From the NCBI GenBank assembly GCA_020445745.1, contig JAGRGB010000175.1, positions 1-61,906 of the forward strand: a DNA stretch of 61,906 nucleotides, in the 5' to 3' direction. The translations under genes and the position numbers were made by a program. Below, one piece after another: positions 9,104 to 17,563 of the stretch. The notes below the pieces were generated by a model. The model worked only from the letters and a program-made list of their open reading frames with translations, was not told where the DNA came from and did not search any database. Each line of letters starts with the position of its first letter. Position 1 is the stretch's first letter. The DNA comes from Rhodocyclaceae bacterium (GTDB lineage Bacteria; Pseudomonadota; Gammaproteobacteria; Burkholderiales; Rhodocyclaceae).

Positions 9104-10635
9104 TGGTCGAAGCGATGACGAAGGGATTTCACACCCCCCGATTTTAGTCGCACGTCGGCGACGAAGGGGGCGAAATCGAGGTTGCGGATTTCGATCCGAT
9201 GGTGGCCTGCCGGCAGTTGCAGGCGGGTCAGCGGCGGCGAATACCCCACCGCCCGCCCATTCACGAAGACCTCGCCCCAGGGCAGCACCGACAGCCGAAG
9301 GGTCGAGTCGCCGGTCGTCGGCGCAGGCCGTGCCGCTGCGGCTGGCGCCCGGTGGTCGGCGGCAGCGACCGCGGGCGGAACCTGCTCCGGCAGGATCTGC
9401 GGCGCGACCTCGTCGATGATCGGCAGTTGCAGCACCGGTGGCGCGAAGATGTCCACGTCGGCGAGCAGCTCCTCGCTGGTGACGGCCGCCGCCGCCGGCT
9501 GCGCCGTCTCCGCAACGGCCGGCATCGGCCCGGCGTCGGGCGCCACGACACCGCCCCCGAACACCAGCAGCACCACCGCCGCCGCGGCCAGCGCGACCGC
9601 GACTGCGGCGCCGATGACGACCCGGCGATCGGCGCCCGCGCCCTTGCGCGGTGCTTCAGCGGCGGCGGTCACGACCACGGTGGCACCGTGGCCGCCGGCC
9701 GAAGGTGCCCGACGCGTGCTGCCGCTGGTGGCCGTGGCGCGCAACTCGCGGCGCAGGTTGCGCAGCACCCTGCCCATCTCGCCGGCGGATTCGAAACGGC
9801 GTGCCGGATCCTTCTGCATCGCCCGCAACAGCAACAGGTCTAGCTCACGCGGCACGTCCGGATTGAGCTCGCGGGCCGTCGGCGCCTCGAGCTTCAGCAC
9901 CTTGTCCACGACCTCGCCGATGCTGTCGGCCTCGAACGGGTTGCGCCCGACCAGCAGCTCGTAGAGCGTGACGGCGAGCGAGAACAGGTCCGAACGCACG
10001 TCCGCGACGCCACCCATCAATTGCTCGGGCGCCATGTACTTCGGCGAGCCCAGCACGTGGCCGCGCGGCAGGGTCTGCTCCGGCGACAGGCTGGCACGCG
10101 AACTGGCAATGCCGAAGTCCATGATCTTGACCAGGCCGTTGCGGCTCAGCATCACGTTGGCGGGCTTGATGTCACGATGGATCACGCCGCGGGAATGGGC
10201 GAAATCGAGCCCGCGGCACATCGCCAGACCGATGTCGACGACGCGCCTGACCGGCATCACCGTGCCCAGGTCGAGGGATTCCCGCAGGCTCAGGCCCTCG
10301 ACGAACTCCATCGCGATGTACGGCACGCCCTGGCTCTCGCCGATGTCATAGACGGTGACGATGTTCGGGTGGTTGAGACCACCGGCCGACTTGCCCTCGC
10401 TGAAGAAGTGCTCGCGAAAGGTGGCGCGAGCTTCCGGCGACAGGTCCAGGCTCAGGACCTTGATCGCGACATCGCGCTCGATCAGAGGATCCTCGGCACG
10501 ATAGACGGTACCCATCGCGCCCTTGCCCAGCATGCCGGTCACCCGGTAGCGTCCGACGTGGGCCGGGAACCGGGGTCTCCCTTCGTCCTTGCTGTCGGAA
10601 ACGGGTGGACTCGACATGAGTGCGTTGCGCGGCAT
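9100..10635 (-). CDS. Membrane Ser/Thr protein kinase with C-terminal PEGA domain
   Basis: A eukaryotic-type kinase of 511 residues. The Gly-rich loop LGKGAMGTVY, VAIK lysine (K59), HRDIKPANV catalytic loop, DFG, and APEQ are all present, so it should be active. After the kinase domain (to about residue 290) come a Ser/Ala-rich linker, a membrane helix (VVIGAAVAVALAAAAVVLLV), a Pro/Ala-rich periplasmic stretch, and a PEGA domain (LRLSVLPWGEVFVNGRAVGYSPP). Three ATGs compete for the start. I prefer 10635 because AAAAGG lies 5 bases before it; 10653 is the alternative. It diverges from the PP2C gene and is coupled to the TPR lipoprotein. Confidence 0.92.
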   Translation of the reverse strand: MPRNALMSSPPVSDSKDEGRPRFPAHVGRYRVTGMLGKGAMGTVYRAEDPLIERDVAIKVLSLDLSPEARATFREHFFSEGKSAGGLNHPNIVTVYDIGESQGVPYIAMEFVEGLSLRESLDLGTVMPVRRVVDIGLAMCRGLDFAHSRGVIHRDIKPANVMLSRNGLVKIMDFGIASSRASLSPEQTLPRGHVLGSPKYMAPEQLMGGVADVRSDLFSLAVTLYELLVGRNPFEADSIGEVVDKVLKLEAPTARELNPDVPRELDLLLLRAMQKDPARRFESAGEMGRVLRNLRRELRATATSGSTRRAPSAGGHGATVVVTAAAEAPRKGAGADRRVVIGAAVAVALAAAAVVLLVFGGGVVAPDAGPMPAVAETAQPAAAAVTSEELLADVDIFAPPVLQLPIIDEVAPQILPEQVPPAVAAADHRAPAAAARPAPTTGDSTLRLSVLPWGEVFVNGRAVGYSPPLTRLQLPAGHHRIEIRNLDFAPFVADVRLKSGGVKSLRHRFDQ

Positions 10636-10667
10636 CTGAGCCTTTTCGTGCATTGACAATGATATGC

Positions 10668-10703
10668 CAGTCGCACCTGTGGCTACGAGAACCGGTGCGA
10701 CTG
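10668..10703. promoter_or_regulatory. Perfect 10-bp inverted repeat between kinase and phosphatase genes
   Basis: CAGTCGCACC (10668-10677) and its exact complement GGTGCGACTG (10694-10703) are separated by 16 bases. Centre-to-centre spacing is 26 bp, about 2.5 helical turns. The repeat lies in the only gap between the divergent kinase and PP2C genes, and GGAATAATTT just downstream (10704-10715) is a plausible -10 region for the phosphatase side. It could be a shared operator or an RNA stem in one leader. No known factor is assigned. Confidence 0.5.
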
Positions 10704-10793
10704 TGGAATAATTTGGCGCCTCGGCTCACGCGGGCCGAGTCGGGAGCAACGGCGGCAACGAGCTATCCTTTAATCGGCACGGACGGGCACGGC

Positions 10794-11648
10794 TTGACCG
10801 AACAAATCCGCTTTGAGATGAGCAGCCTCAGCGACCCTGGCTGCGTGCGCTCGGTGAACGAGGACGCCGTGGCGGCCGTTCCCGAGCTCGGACTGATGGT
10901 CGTCGCGGACGGCATGGGCGGGCACAACGCCGGCAAGATCGCCGCGCGCCTGGCGATCGACAACCTCGTCGCACGGGTCCGCGGCGCCCTGGCGAGCGCT
11001 CCGCCGGCCGGCGCCACCGACGCCGAGGCGCTGCTCGCCGACGCGATGCAGCAGGCCCACGCGGAGATCGCCAAGCGCGCCGCCGGCGAGGAGCAGCTGA
11101 AGGGCATGGGCAGCACCGTCGCCTGCGCGCTGTTCCACGGCGAACTGGCCACGATCGCCCACCTCGGCGACGCCCGGGCCTATCGGCTGAGCGCCGGCAA
11201 GCTGCGCCTGCTGACGCGCGACCACAGCCTCACCCAGCAGGTGCGCGACCTGGGGGTGATCGGCGAGGACGCGATCGCCGCCAGCCACAACCGACATCTG
11301 GTGTCGCATGCACTCGGCCACGGCGAATCGCCGCCGGTCGCGGTGACGACGGTGCCGTGCATGGCCGACGACGTTTTCCTGCTGTGCACCGACGGTCTCA
11401 ACGACATGGTCGACGGGGTCGACATCGAGCTGGCGCTGCGGGTGCTGCGCAGCAACCTGCCGCTGGCGGTCGAACAGCTGGTGATGATCGCCCGCGACAA
11501 CGGCGGCTATGACAACATCACCGTCGCGCTGGCGGGACCGCCCGCCTCCGCTGCGGCAACGACTACGGCGGCGGCGGCGCCGGAGCCGGTCGGCGCGATC
11601 GGCCGGCTGGCCGGATGGCTGCGCTCGCTGCTGGGCACGAGGCACTGA
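10794..11648 (+). CDS. PP2C-family Ser/Thr protein phosphatase
   Basis: A Stp/PppA-type metal-dependent phosphatase of 284 residues that would reverse the kinase encoded divergently. Metal-binding motifs are SVNEDAV, VVADGMGGHNAG, GSTVACALFHG, HLGDARAY, LCTDGLNDMV and DNGGYDNITV. A TTG start at 10794 (LTEQIRFEMSSLSDPGCVR) is chosen because it keeps the first beta-strand of the fold. An ATG at 10818 is the alternative. A low-complexity Ala/Thr tail is followed by a short hydrophobic C-terminus that may touch the membrane. The FHA gene follows after 4 bases, so kinase, phosphatase and phosphothreonine reader form one module. Confidence 0.9.
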   Translation: MTEQIRFEMSSLSDPGCVRSVNEDAVAAVPELGLMVVADGMGGHNAGKIAARLAIDNLVARVRGALASAPPAGATDAEALLADAMQQAHAEIAKRAAGEEQLKGMGSTVACALFHGELATIAHLGDARAYRLSAGKLRLLTRDHSLTQQVRDLGVIGEDAIAASHNRHLVSHALGHGESPPVAVTTVPCMADDVFLLCTDGLNDMVDGVDIELALRVLRSNLPLAVEQLVMIARDNGGYDNITVALAGPPASAAATTTAAAAPEPVGAIGRLAGWLRSLLGTRH

Positions 11649-11652
11649 CACC

Positions 11653-12333
11653 ATGGCAAAGATCGTCGTCAGCCTGGACGGACACATCATCGAACAGCGC
11701 GTGGTCAAGGAAGAGCTGCTGATGCTCGGGCGCAACGCCGACTGCGACATGGTCATGGACGACGGCGAGGTCAGCGGCCGCCATGCCTCCATCACCACGG
11801 TCGTGAACGACCACTTCCTCGAAGACCTGTCGAGCACCAACGGTACGCTGGTCAATGGTCGCCGCATCACCCGCCACCTGCTCGAGCACAACGACGTGAT
11901 CTTCATCGGTCCCTACCGGATCAAGTACATGAATGCCGCGTCGGCCGGTGTCGGGTTCGACCGTACCCAGATCATCCGCCCCCTCGAACCGCGGGTATCG
12001 CCGGCCAACACCCAGGTGGTGGCGGCCGAACTGGACTCCGCCGCGGCGTCCACGCGGGCCACCCGGGCACGCTTCCCGAAGGGCAAGCTGGTGATCACGT
12101 CGGGCTCGTCGGCGGGCAGCGAACGCCTGATCGACGGACTGCTGCTGCCGGTAGGTCGCGAGGGGCGCGCGCTGGGCGTCATCAACCGGCGCCCCCTGGG
12201 CTGTTTCCTGACCCAGGTCAGCGGGCGGACGCTGGTCCTCAACGGCAAGCCCCTGGGCCGCGACCCGGTCCAGTTGAACGACGGCGACGAGATCGTCGTC
12301 GGCCGCGACAAGCTGGTCTTCAGGAACGTCTGA
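11653..12333 (+). CDS. FHA-domain phosphopeptide-binding protein
   Basis: A 226-residue cytoplasmic protein. The first FHA domain covers about residues 1-95 with the key motifs LGRNADCDMVM, VSGRHASI and LSSTNGTLVNGRRI, which bind phosphothreonine. The C-terminal half (about 140-226) has the fold pattern of a second, divergent FHA domain: GRE, FLTQVSGRTLVLNGKPLG, LNDGDEIVVGRDKLVF. It lacks the SxxH motif and probably does not bind phosphate. It follows the phosphatase gene directly, so it is the probable reader of the kinase's targets. Confidence 0.88.
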   Translation: MAKIVVSLDGHIIEQRVVKEELLMLGRNADCDMVMDDGEVSGRHASITTVVNDHFLEDLSSTNGTLVNGRRITRHLLEHNDVIFIGPYRIKYMNAASAGVGFDRTQIIRPLEPRVSPANTQVVAAELDSAAASTRATRARFPKGKLVITSGSSAGSERLIDGLLLPVGREGRALGVINRRPLGCFLTQVSGRTLVLNGKPLGRDPVQLNDGDEIVVGRDKLVFRNV

Positions 12334-12474
12334 GGCGGCGACCAGATGACCCGCGGCCGCCGCGCCGCGCAGCCTTCCGACAGGCGTCGCCCATGAGCGC
12401 CTTCGCCCGGCCGCCCGAAGGAGGCGCTCACCCCCCCTGGGGAGAATGTCGCAACGCGACAGGAGGGTAGTCCA

Positions 12475-13398
12475 GTGAGCACCAGCGTACCGTGCCTGCC
12501 GGATTCGCTGGTCGTGATCGAACGCGGCTGGCTGTCCGCCAACAATGTCGTCGGGCTCGACGGCGGCGTCGCGACGATGGTCGACAGCGGCTACGTGACC
12601 CACGCCGCCCAGACCGTCGACCTGGTCCGCCACGTGCTGGACGGGCGGCGACTCGAGCGCCTGGTGAACACCCACGGACACTCGGACCACATCGGCTGCA
12701 ATGCCGCGGTGCAGAGGGCCTTCGGCTGCCGCATCACGGTACCCGCCGACATCGCTCCGATCATCGAGGCGTGGGACGAGGACGCCTTGCTGCTCAGCAT
12801 AACCGACCAGCAGTGCGAGCCCTTTCGCCACGACGACACGCTGGCGGCCGGCGAGCGGCTCGTCTTCGGCGGCTGCGAATGGGCCGCGCTGGCGGCGCCG
12901 GGTCACGACATGCATGCCCTGATGTTCCACTGCGAGCAGCACCGCCTGCTGATCTCCGGCGATGCCCTGTGGCGCGACGGTTTCGGCGTCCAGTTCCCGG
13001 AGTTGCTCGGCAGCGACCCCGGTCTGGCGGCAACCCGGGCCACCCTCGAAGCGATCGCCCGGCTTCCGCTGGATGCCGTGCTGCCGGGCCACGGCGCGCC
13101 ATTCACCGAGGTGGACGACGCCCTCGAACGGGCATTCGGGCGGCTCGACGCGTTCGCCGCGGACGCCGAGCGGATGGCCCGCAACGCGATCCGCACGTGC
13201 CTGAGCTTCAGCTTGATGGAATGCCGCAGCATCGCGCTCGACGCACTGCCGTCCTACCTCGAGGAGGTTTCGCTGTATCGCGACATCAATCGCCGCTACC
13301 TGCGCATCGAGGCCGGCGAGCTGGCGAACCGGCTGGTACGGGAACTGGTGCAGGCCGGCGTCGCCCGGATCGACCACGATATGCTGCATGCAAGCTGA
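12475..13398 (+). CDS. MBL-fold metallohydrolase
   Basis: A 307-residue protein with the metallo-beta-lactamase signature NTHGHSDH (H67, H69, D71, H72), further ligands in APGHDMHA and SGDALW, and GHG near residue 205. AGGAGG is placed 7-9 bases before a GTG at 12475, which fixes the non-ATG start. It resembles glyoxalase-II or thioesterase-like hydrolases that carry an extra C-terminal helical region (about 215-307). The substrate is unknown. It lies between the phospho-signalling genes and rapZ without a clear functional tie to either. Confidence 0.85.
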   Translation: MSTSVPCLPDSLVVIERGWLSANNVVGLDGGVATMVDSGYVTHAAQTVDLVRHVLDGRRLERLVNTHGHSDHIGCNAAVQRAFGCRITVPADIAPIIEAWDEDALLLSITDQQCEPFRHDDTLAAGERLVFGGCEWAALAAPGHDMHALMFHCEQHRLLISGDALWRDGFGVQFPELLGSDPGLAATRATLEAIARLPLDAVLPGHGAPFTEVDDALERAFGRLDAFAADAERMARNAIRTCLSFSLMECRSIALDALPSYLEEVSLYRDINRRYLRIEAGELANRLVRELVQAGVARIDHDMLHAS

Positions 13399-13464
13399 CG
13401 GCGCTGGCGCGAAGGGCGCGGCTTTGGTACAACGAAGCATCAGCGAATGCGCGAGAGGCGTCCC

Positions 13465-14349
13465 ATGCAACTGGTGCTGATCAGCGGCCTGTCCGGCTCG
13501 GGCAAATCGGTCGCCTTGAAGGCGCTCGAGGACGCCGGATTCTATTGCGTCGACAACCTGCCGGCGACCCTGCTGCCGGAGTTCATCGCCCATCTGCGCA
13601 GCGCCGGTTGCGGGCGCGCGGCGGTGGCCGTGGACGTGCGCTCGGGCGCCAGCATCGCCGCCCTGCCGAGGCAGCTCGAGCAGTTGCACGACATCGTCGA
13701 CGACCTGCGCTTCATATTCCTCGAATCTCGGGACGACACGCTGATCCAGCGCTTCTCGGAAACCCGGCGGCGGCACCCGCTGGCCGACGAGGGGGTGTCG
13801 CTGGCCGAGGCCATCAACCGCGAACGCGAGGCGCTCGCCGAAGTCGCCGAACTCGGCCACCGTATCGACACCAGCGACCAGGCCGCCAACACGCTGCGCG
13901 GCTGGATCAAGAATTTTCTCGACCTGAATGCTGCCGAGGGCCTGACGCTGATGTTCCAGTCGTTCGGTTTCAAGTACGGCATCCCGGTCGACGCCGATCT
14001 GGTGTTCGACGCACGCTGCCTGCCCAATCCCCACTACGACCCCAAGCTGCGCACGATGAGCGGCAAGGATCTGCCGGTGGTGCAGTTCCTCGAGAAGGTT
14101 CCGGAAGTGATGCGGATGGCCGAGGACATCTACCGTTTCGTCGCCGACTGGCTGCCCGCCTACGTGCGCGACAACCGCAGCTACCTGACGGTCGCGATCG
14201 GTTGCACCGGCGGCCAGCACCGCTCCGTGTATCTGGCCGAATGGCTCGCCGCACGCTTCCGGCCGACCGCCAACGTGCTGGTCCGGCACCGCTCGCTGCG
14301 CAGCGAAATCGCCGCGTCGCTGCCGCCGAGGGCCGGCACCGTGGTGTGA
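13465..14349 (+). CDS. rapZ: RNase adapter / nucleotide-binding protein RapZ
   Basis: A P-loop protein (294 residues, normal length) that in Enterobacteria delivers the small RNA GlmZ to RNase E and senses glucosamine-6-phosphate. Walker A is GLSGSGKS (residues 8-15). Conserved segments include AGFYCVDNLP, FLESRDDTLIQRFSETRRRHPL, FQSFGFKYGIP, DLVFDARCLPNPHYDP and the C-terminal IGCTGGQHRSVY. The start at 13465 follows GAGAGG. In many beta- and gammaproteobacteria rapZ adjoins ptsN-hprK; here those genes are about 26 kb away, so the cluster is split. Confidence 0.95.
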   Translation: MQLVLISGLSGSGKSVALKALEDAGFYCVDNLPATLLPEFIAHLRSAGCGRAAVAVDVRSGASIAALPRQLEQLHDIVDDLRFIFLESRDDTLIQRFSETRRRHPLADEGVSLAEAINREREALAEVAELGHRIDTSDQAANTLRGWIKNFLDLNAAEGLTLMFQSFGFKYGIPVDADLVFDARCLPNPHYDPKLRTMSGKDLPVVQFLEKVPEVMRMAEDIYRFVADWLPAYVRDNRSYLTVAIGCTGGQHRSVYLAEWLAARFRPTANVLVRHRSLRSEIAASLPPRAGTVV

Positions 14350-14416
14350 TCCGGGTGACCGTGGCCGATGGGCGAATCCCCTGTTGTCGGAGCCACCGCC
14401 TGACGATCGAGCGGCG

Positions 14417-14809
14417 ATGGCCAGGCCGGCCCTGAAACCCTGGCTGCGCTACCTGCGCGCCGGGGATCTGCTGACGCTGGCGCTCGCCGCGGCAGGCTGC
14501 GCGGCCAGCTTCGCGCTGCTGTGGCGTGGCGAGATACCGGACCGCGCGATCGTGCGCGCGGGCGGGCGGATCGTCGCCGAGCTGCCGCTCGACCGGCGCG
14601 CCGAACTCACCGTCGACGGGCCCCTGGGCCACACCCGGATCGAGGTCGAACCCGGGCGCGCCAGGGTCGCGGAGGACCCCGGCCCGCGCCAGTACTGCGT
14701 ACGCCAGGGCTGGATCAGCCGTGGCGGCGCGGTCGCCATCTGCGCTCCCAACCAGGTCTCGCTGTCGCTCAACGGCGGTGGCGACAGTCATGACTCGCTC
14801 AGTTACTGA
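14417..14809 (+). CDS. Membrane-anchored NusG_II-domain protein
   Basis: A 130-residue protein with one N-terminal membrane helix (LTLALAAAGCAASFALLW) and a periplasmic NusG domain II-like fold: AIVRAGGRIVAELPLDRRAELTVDGPLGHTRIEVEPGRARV, then CVRQGWISRGGAVAICAPNQVSLSLNG. Proteins of this form pair with Gx-type transporters and sometimes with ApbE flavin transferases. The next gene overlaps it by 20 bases and is such a membrane protein. Function is uncertain. ATG 14417 is chosen over an upstream TTG at 14384. Confidence 0.75.
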   Translation: MARPALKPWLRYLRAGDLLTLALAAAGCAASFALLWRGEIPDRAIVRAGGRIVAELPLDRRAELTVDGPLGHTRIEVEPGRARVAEDPGPRQYCVRQGWISRGGAVAICAPNQVSLSLNGGGDSHDSLSY

Positions 14810-15320
14810 ACTGGCGGTCAGCCGCGACGACTACCGGATCTCACGGCTGGCGGCGGCCGCGATCGCCCTGACCGTGGCCGAGGCGGCGATTCCGATGCCG
14901 TTGCCGGGCGTCAAGCCGGGCCTCGCCAACATCGTCACGCTGGTGGTGCTGTGGCGTTTCGGCTGGCGCGATGCCGCCTGGGTGTCCTTGCTGCGGGTAC
15001 TGGCCGGCAGCCTGCTGCTGGGCCAGTTCCTCGCCCCGGGCTTCTTCCTCAGCGCCGCCGGCAGCGTCGCCAGCCTGCTCGCCCTCGGCCTCGGGCAGCG
15101 CCTGCCCAGGCGCTGGTTCGGCCCGGTCAGCCACAGCCTGCTGGCCGCATTCGCCCATATCAGCGGGCAACTGACGGTGGCCCGGCTGTGGCTCGTGCCC
15201 CACGACGGGGTGTTCTACCTGGCGCCGGTGTTCTTCACCGCGGCGCTGGTGTTCGGGCTCAGCAACGGCCTCATCGCGGCCCGCCTGCTGGCCTCCGGCG
15301 CAGACGCCGGCGCGGACTGA
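14790..15320 (+). CDS. Gx-family membrane transporter (heptaprenyl diphosphate synthase component I-like)
   Basis: A 176-residue integral membrane protein with about five helices and the family motif AAAIALTVAEAAIPMPLPGVKPGLANIVTLVVLW. Despite the historical name, family members are thought to be small-solute (ECF S-component-like) transporters. It overlaps the NusG_II gene by 20 bases in another frame, showing coupled translation. No energising ATPase is encoded nearby and the substrate is unknown. Confidence 0.8.
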   Translation: MTRSVTELAVSRDDYRISRLAAAAIALTVAEAAIPMPLPGVKPGLANIVTLVVLWRFGWRDAAWVSLLRVLAGSLLLGQFLAPGFFLSAAGSVASLLALGLGQRLPRRWFGPVSHSLLAAFAHISGQLTVARLWLVPHDGVFYLAPVFFTAALVFGLSNGLIAARLLASGADAGAD

Positions 15321-15416
15321 AGGCCGCCGCGAAGGTCGCCGCGGCGACGTGCCCCGATATAACGTTTGGCGTATATTGTCGCGTCGGTCGACGTTTTCGT
15401 GCGGTCCGTGTCCGCG

Positions 15417-15545
15417 ATGCGATTGCTCAAGTTCATCTCCCTCGCCCTGATCGGCCTGATGCTGGCGCTGCTGTTCCGCCTGCCCGCCGGCGGCGACGAA
15501 CGGTCGCCGACGGCGATCCATGCCGGCCCGCCCACCGGCCACTGA
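15417..15545 (+). CDS. Possible 42-residue single-helix membrane peptide
   Basis: ATG 15417 to TGA 15545 encodes MRLLKFISLALIGLMLALLF followed by a short Gly/Pro/Thr-rich tail. One strong transmembrane helix begins right after two basic residues. TATATT at about 15372-15377 could serve as its -10. No homologue is recognised and no ribosome site stands out, so it may be spurious. It lies directly before the FNR-type box of ubiU. Confidence 0.4.
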   Translation: MRLLKFISLALIGLMLALLFRLPAGGDERSPTAIHAGPPTGH

Positions 15546-15572
15546 GGCCGTTCGACGCAGTCTGCGGGATCG

Positions 15573-15586
15573 TTGACGAGGATCAA
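15573..15586 (+). promoter_or_regulatory. FNR/ANR-type box upstream of ubiUVT
   Basis: TTGACGAGGATCAA matches the FNR-family consensus TTGAT-N4-ATCAA at 9 of 10 positions. Its centre is at 15579.5. A class II activation geometry (-41.5) would put the start near 15621, and TCTAAG at 15607-15612 is at the right place for a -10. The ubiU ATG follows at 15647. Oxygen-independent ubiquinone synthesis is exactly what an anaerobic activator would be expected to control. Confidence 0.7.
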
Positions 15587-15646
15587 GCGCATCACCGAAA
15601 GGTGTCTCTAAGCTCGCTGGTTTGACCGCACTGCGACCCCGCGAGC

Positions 15647-16648
15647 ATGGCCATCGAACTCGTCTGCCCCGCCGGCAGCCTGCCGGCACTCAAGAGCGCC
15701 GTCGACCATGGCGCCGACTGCGTCTATGTCGGCTTCAAGGATGCCACCAACGCCCGCAACTTCAGCGGCCTGAATTTCGACGACCGGGCGATGGCGGAGG
15801 GCATCAGCCATGCCCATCGCCGGGGCGCCAAGGTGTTGCTGGCCCTCAACACCTATCCCCGCAGCGACAACTGGACGCGGTGGACGGCGGCGGTGGACAA
15901 GGCCGCCGAGCTTGGCGTCGACGCGGTGATCCTGGCCGATCCGGGTCTGATGCGCTACGCAGTCCGCAGCCACCCCCAGCTTCGCCTGCACCTGTCGGTG
16001 CAGGGCTCGGCGACCAGCCACGAGGCGATCAATTTCTATCACGAGCATTTCGGCATCCGCCGCGCCGTGCTGCCGCGGGTGCTGTCCCTGGCCCAGGTCG
16101 AACGGGTCATCGCCGCGACACCGGTCGAGATCGAGTTGTTCGGTTTCGGCGGTCTGTGCGTGATGGTGGAAGGCCGCTGCGCGCTGTCGGCCTACGCCAC
16201 CGGCGAGTCGCCCAACTGCAACGGCGCCTGCTCTCCCGGCAAGTACGTGCGCTGGCAACAGACCGACGGCGGCATGGAGGCGCGGGTGAACGGCATTCTG
16301 ATCGACCGCTTCGCCGATCACGAACACGCCGGCTATCCGACCCTTTGCAAGGGTCGCTTCGCGGTCGGCGGCGAGACCTACTACGCGATCGAGGAACCCA
16401 CCAGCCTCAACACCCTCGAGTTGCTGCCGCAGATCGCCCGCATGGGTGTGGCGGCGATCAAGATCGAAGGCCGCCAGCGCTCGCCGGCCTACGTCGCCCA
16501 GGTCACCCGCGTCTGGCGCCAGGCGATCGACCGGGCAAACCGCGATCCACTGGATTTCCGCCCGGAGGCGGCCTGGCAGCGCGAGCTCGCGAAGGTCTCG
16601 GAAGGCCGGAGCCAGACCCTCGGCGCCTACCACCGCCCCTGGAAATGA
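15647..16648 (+). CDS. ubiU: Oxygen-independent ubiquinone hydroxylase subunit UbiU (U32 family)
   Basis: With UbiV and UbiT, UbiU hydroxylates the ubiquinone ring without O2, using prephenate as oxygen donor in E. coli. The 333-residue protein has the peptidase-U32 fold ([30 protein letters not shown]). Its predicted 4Fe-4S ligands C171, C178, C195 and C234 match the spacing of E. coli UbiU (169/176/193/232). First gene of a tight three-gene operon: ubiV starts 14 bases after its stop and ubiT follows. The FNR-like box at 15573-15586 suggests anaerobic induction. Confidence 0.93.
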   Translation: MAIELVCPAGSLPALKSAVDHGADCVYVGFKDATNARNFSGLNFDDRAMAEGISHAHRRGAKVLLALNTYPRSDNWTRWTAAVDKAAELGVDAVILADPGLMRYAVRSHPQLRLHLSVQGSATSHEAINFYHEHFGIRRAVLPRVLSLAQVERVIAATPVEIELFGFGGLCVMVEGRCALSAYATGESPNCNGACSPGKYVRWQQTDGGMEARVNGILIDRFADHEHAGYPTLCKGRFAVGGETYYAIEEPTSLNTLELLPQIARMGVAAIKIEGRQRSPAYVAQVTRVWRQAIDRANRDPLDFRPEAAWQRELAKVSEGRSQTLGAYHRPWK

Positions 16649-16662
16649 ACGAGGACAGAGCG

Positions 16663-17553
16663 ATGAAACTGGCCCTCGGCCCCCTGCTCTACTATTGGCC
16701 GCGCCGGCGCATCCTCGACTTCTATGGCGAGGCCGCGACGGCGCCGATCGACATCGTGTACCTCGGCGAGACGGTATGCTCGCGCCGCCACGAGCTGCGA
16801 CTTCCCGACTGGCTGGAGATCGGCGAACGACTCGCCGCCAGCGGCAAGCAGGTCGTGATCTCGAGCCAGACCCTGATCGAGTCGGAGTCGGACCTCAAGA
16901 CCCTGCGCCGCATCGTCGAGCAGTCGCGCTTCAAGGTCGAAGCCAACGACATCGCCGCAGTGCGCCTGCTCTCCGGCAGCGAGGGCTGGGTAGCGGGACC
17001 GAGCCTGAACGTCTTCAACGAGCATACCCTGGCGATGCTCGTCGAACTCGGCGCCCGTCGCTTCGTGGCGCCGCCGGAGATGTCCGGCGACGCCCTGTCA
17101 GCACTGCTCACGGCCTACGGCCGACCGCTCGACTGCGAGGTCTTCGCCTACGGCCGGCTGCCGCTGGCGTTCTCGGCGCGCTGCTTCACGGCGCGCCACT
17201 TCAATCTGCAAAAGGACGACTGCGCATTCCGCTGTATCGAGTTCGAGGACGGACTGCCGCTGGACACCCGGGAGGGCCGTCCTTTCCTGACGATCAACGG
17301 CATCCAGACCCAGTCGGCCAGCATCCACAATCTGCTGGGCGATCTCCCCGCCCTGTCCGGCTCCCGCGTCGGCGTGCTGCGCATCAGCCCCCAGGCCCAT
17401 CACACCGCGGCGATCGCCGCCCTGTTCGACGACGCGATCAGCGGGCGGCGCGACGCACGCGAGGCCTTCGAGGCCTGCCGGCCGCTGATGGCGGGCGAAG
17501 CGTGCAATGGATTCTGGCACGGCCGGGCGGGCATCGAGGGGGCCGTCGCCTGA
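16663..17553 (+). CDS. ubiV: Oxygen-independent ubiquinone hydroxylase subunit UbiV (U32 family)
   Basis: Partner of UbiU in the heterodimer that carries one 4Fe-4S cluster per subunit. The 296-residue protein has cysteines C39, C174, C187 and C191. The last three keep the 13- and 4-residue spacing of E. coli UbiV. The motif [11 protein letters not shown] and the ending [12 protein letters not shown] are typical. The ATG at 16663 is preferred because GAGGA sits 8 bases before it; an ATG overlapping the ubiU stop (16645) is in frame and would add six residues. Confidence 0.92.
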   Translation: MKLALGPLLYYWPRRRILDFYGEAATAPIDIVYLGETVCSRRHELRLPDWLEIGERLAASGKQVVISSQTLIESESDLKTLRRIVEQSRFKVEANDIAAVRLLSGSEGWVAGPSLNVFNEHTLAMLVELGARRFVAPPEMSGDALSALLTAYGRPLDCEVFAYGRLPLAFSARCFTARHFNLQKDDCAFRCIEFEDGLPLDTREGRPFLTINGIQTQSASIHNLLGDLPALSGSRVGVLRISPQAHHTAAIAALFDDAISGRRDAREAFEACRPLMAGEACNGFWHGRAGIEGAVA

Positions 17554-17563
17554 GGAATTGACC

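Noticed and set aside
11563-14289. A 908-codon minus-strand open frame, and a 647-codon plus-strand frame at 12492-14435
   Set aside because: Both run over the FHA, MBL and rapZ genes, which have clear family motifs. The long frames are Arg/His/Gln-rich shadows typical of high-GC DNA.
15337-15350. GTCGCCGCGGCGAC palindrome after the Gx transporter gene
   Set aside because: A 14-bp GC palindrome with no loop and no T-run is common by chance in this composition; it has no positional support as operator or terminator.
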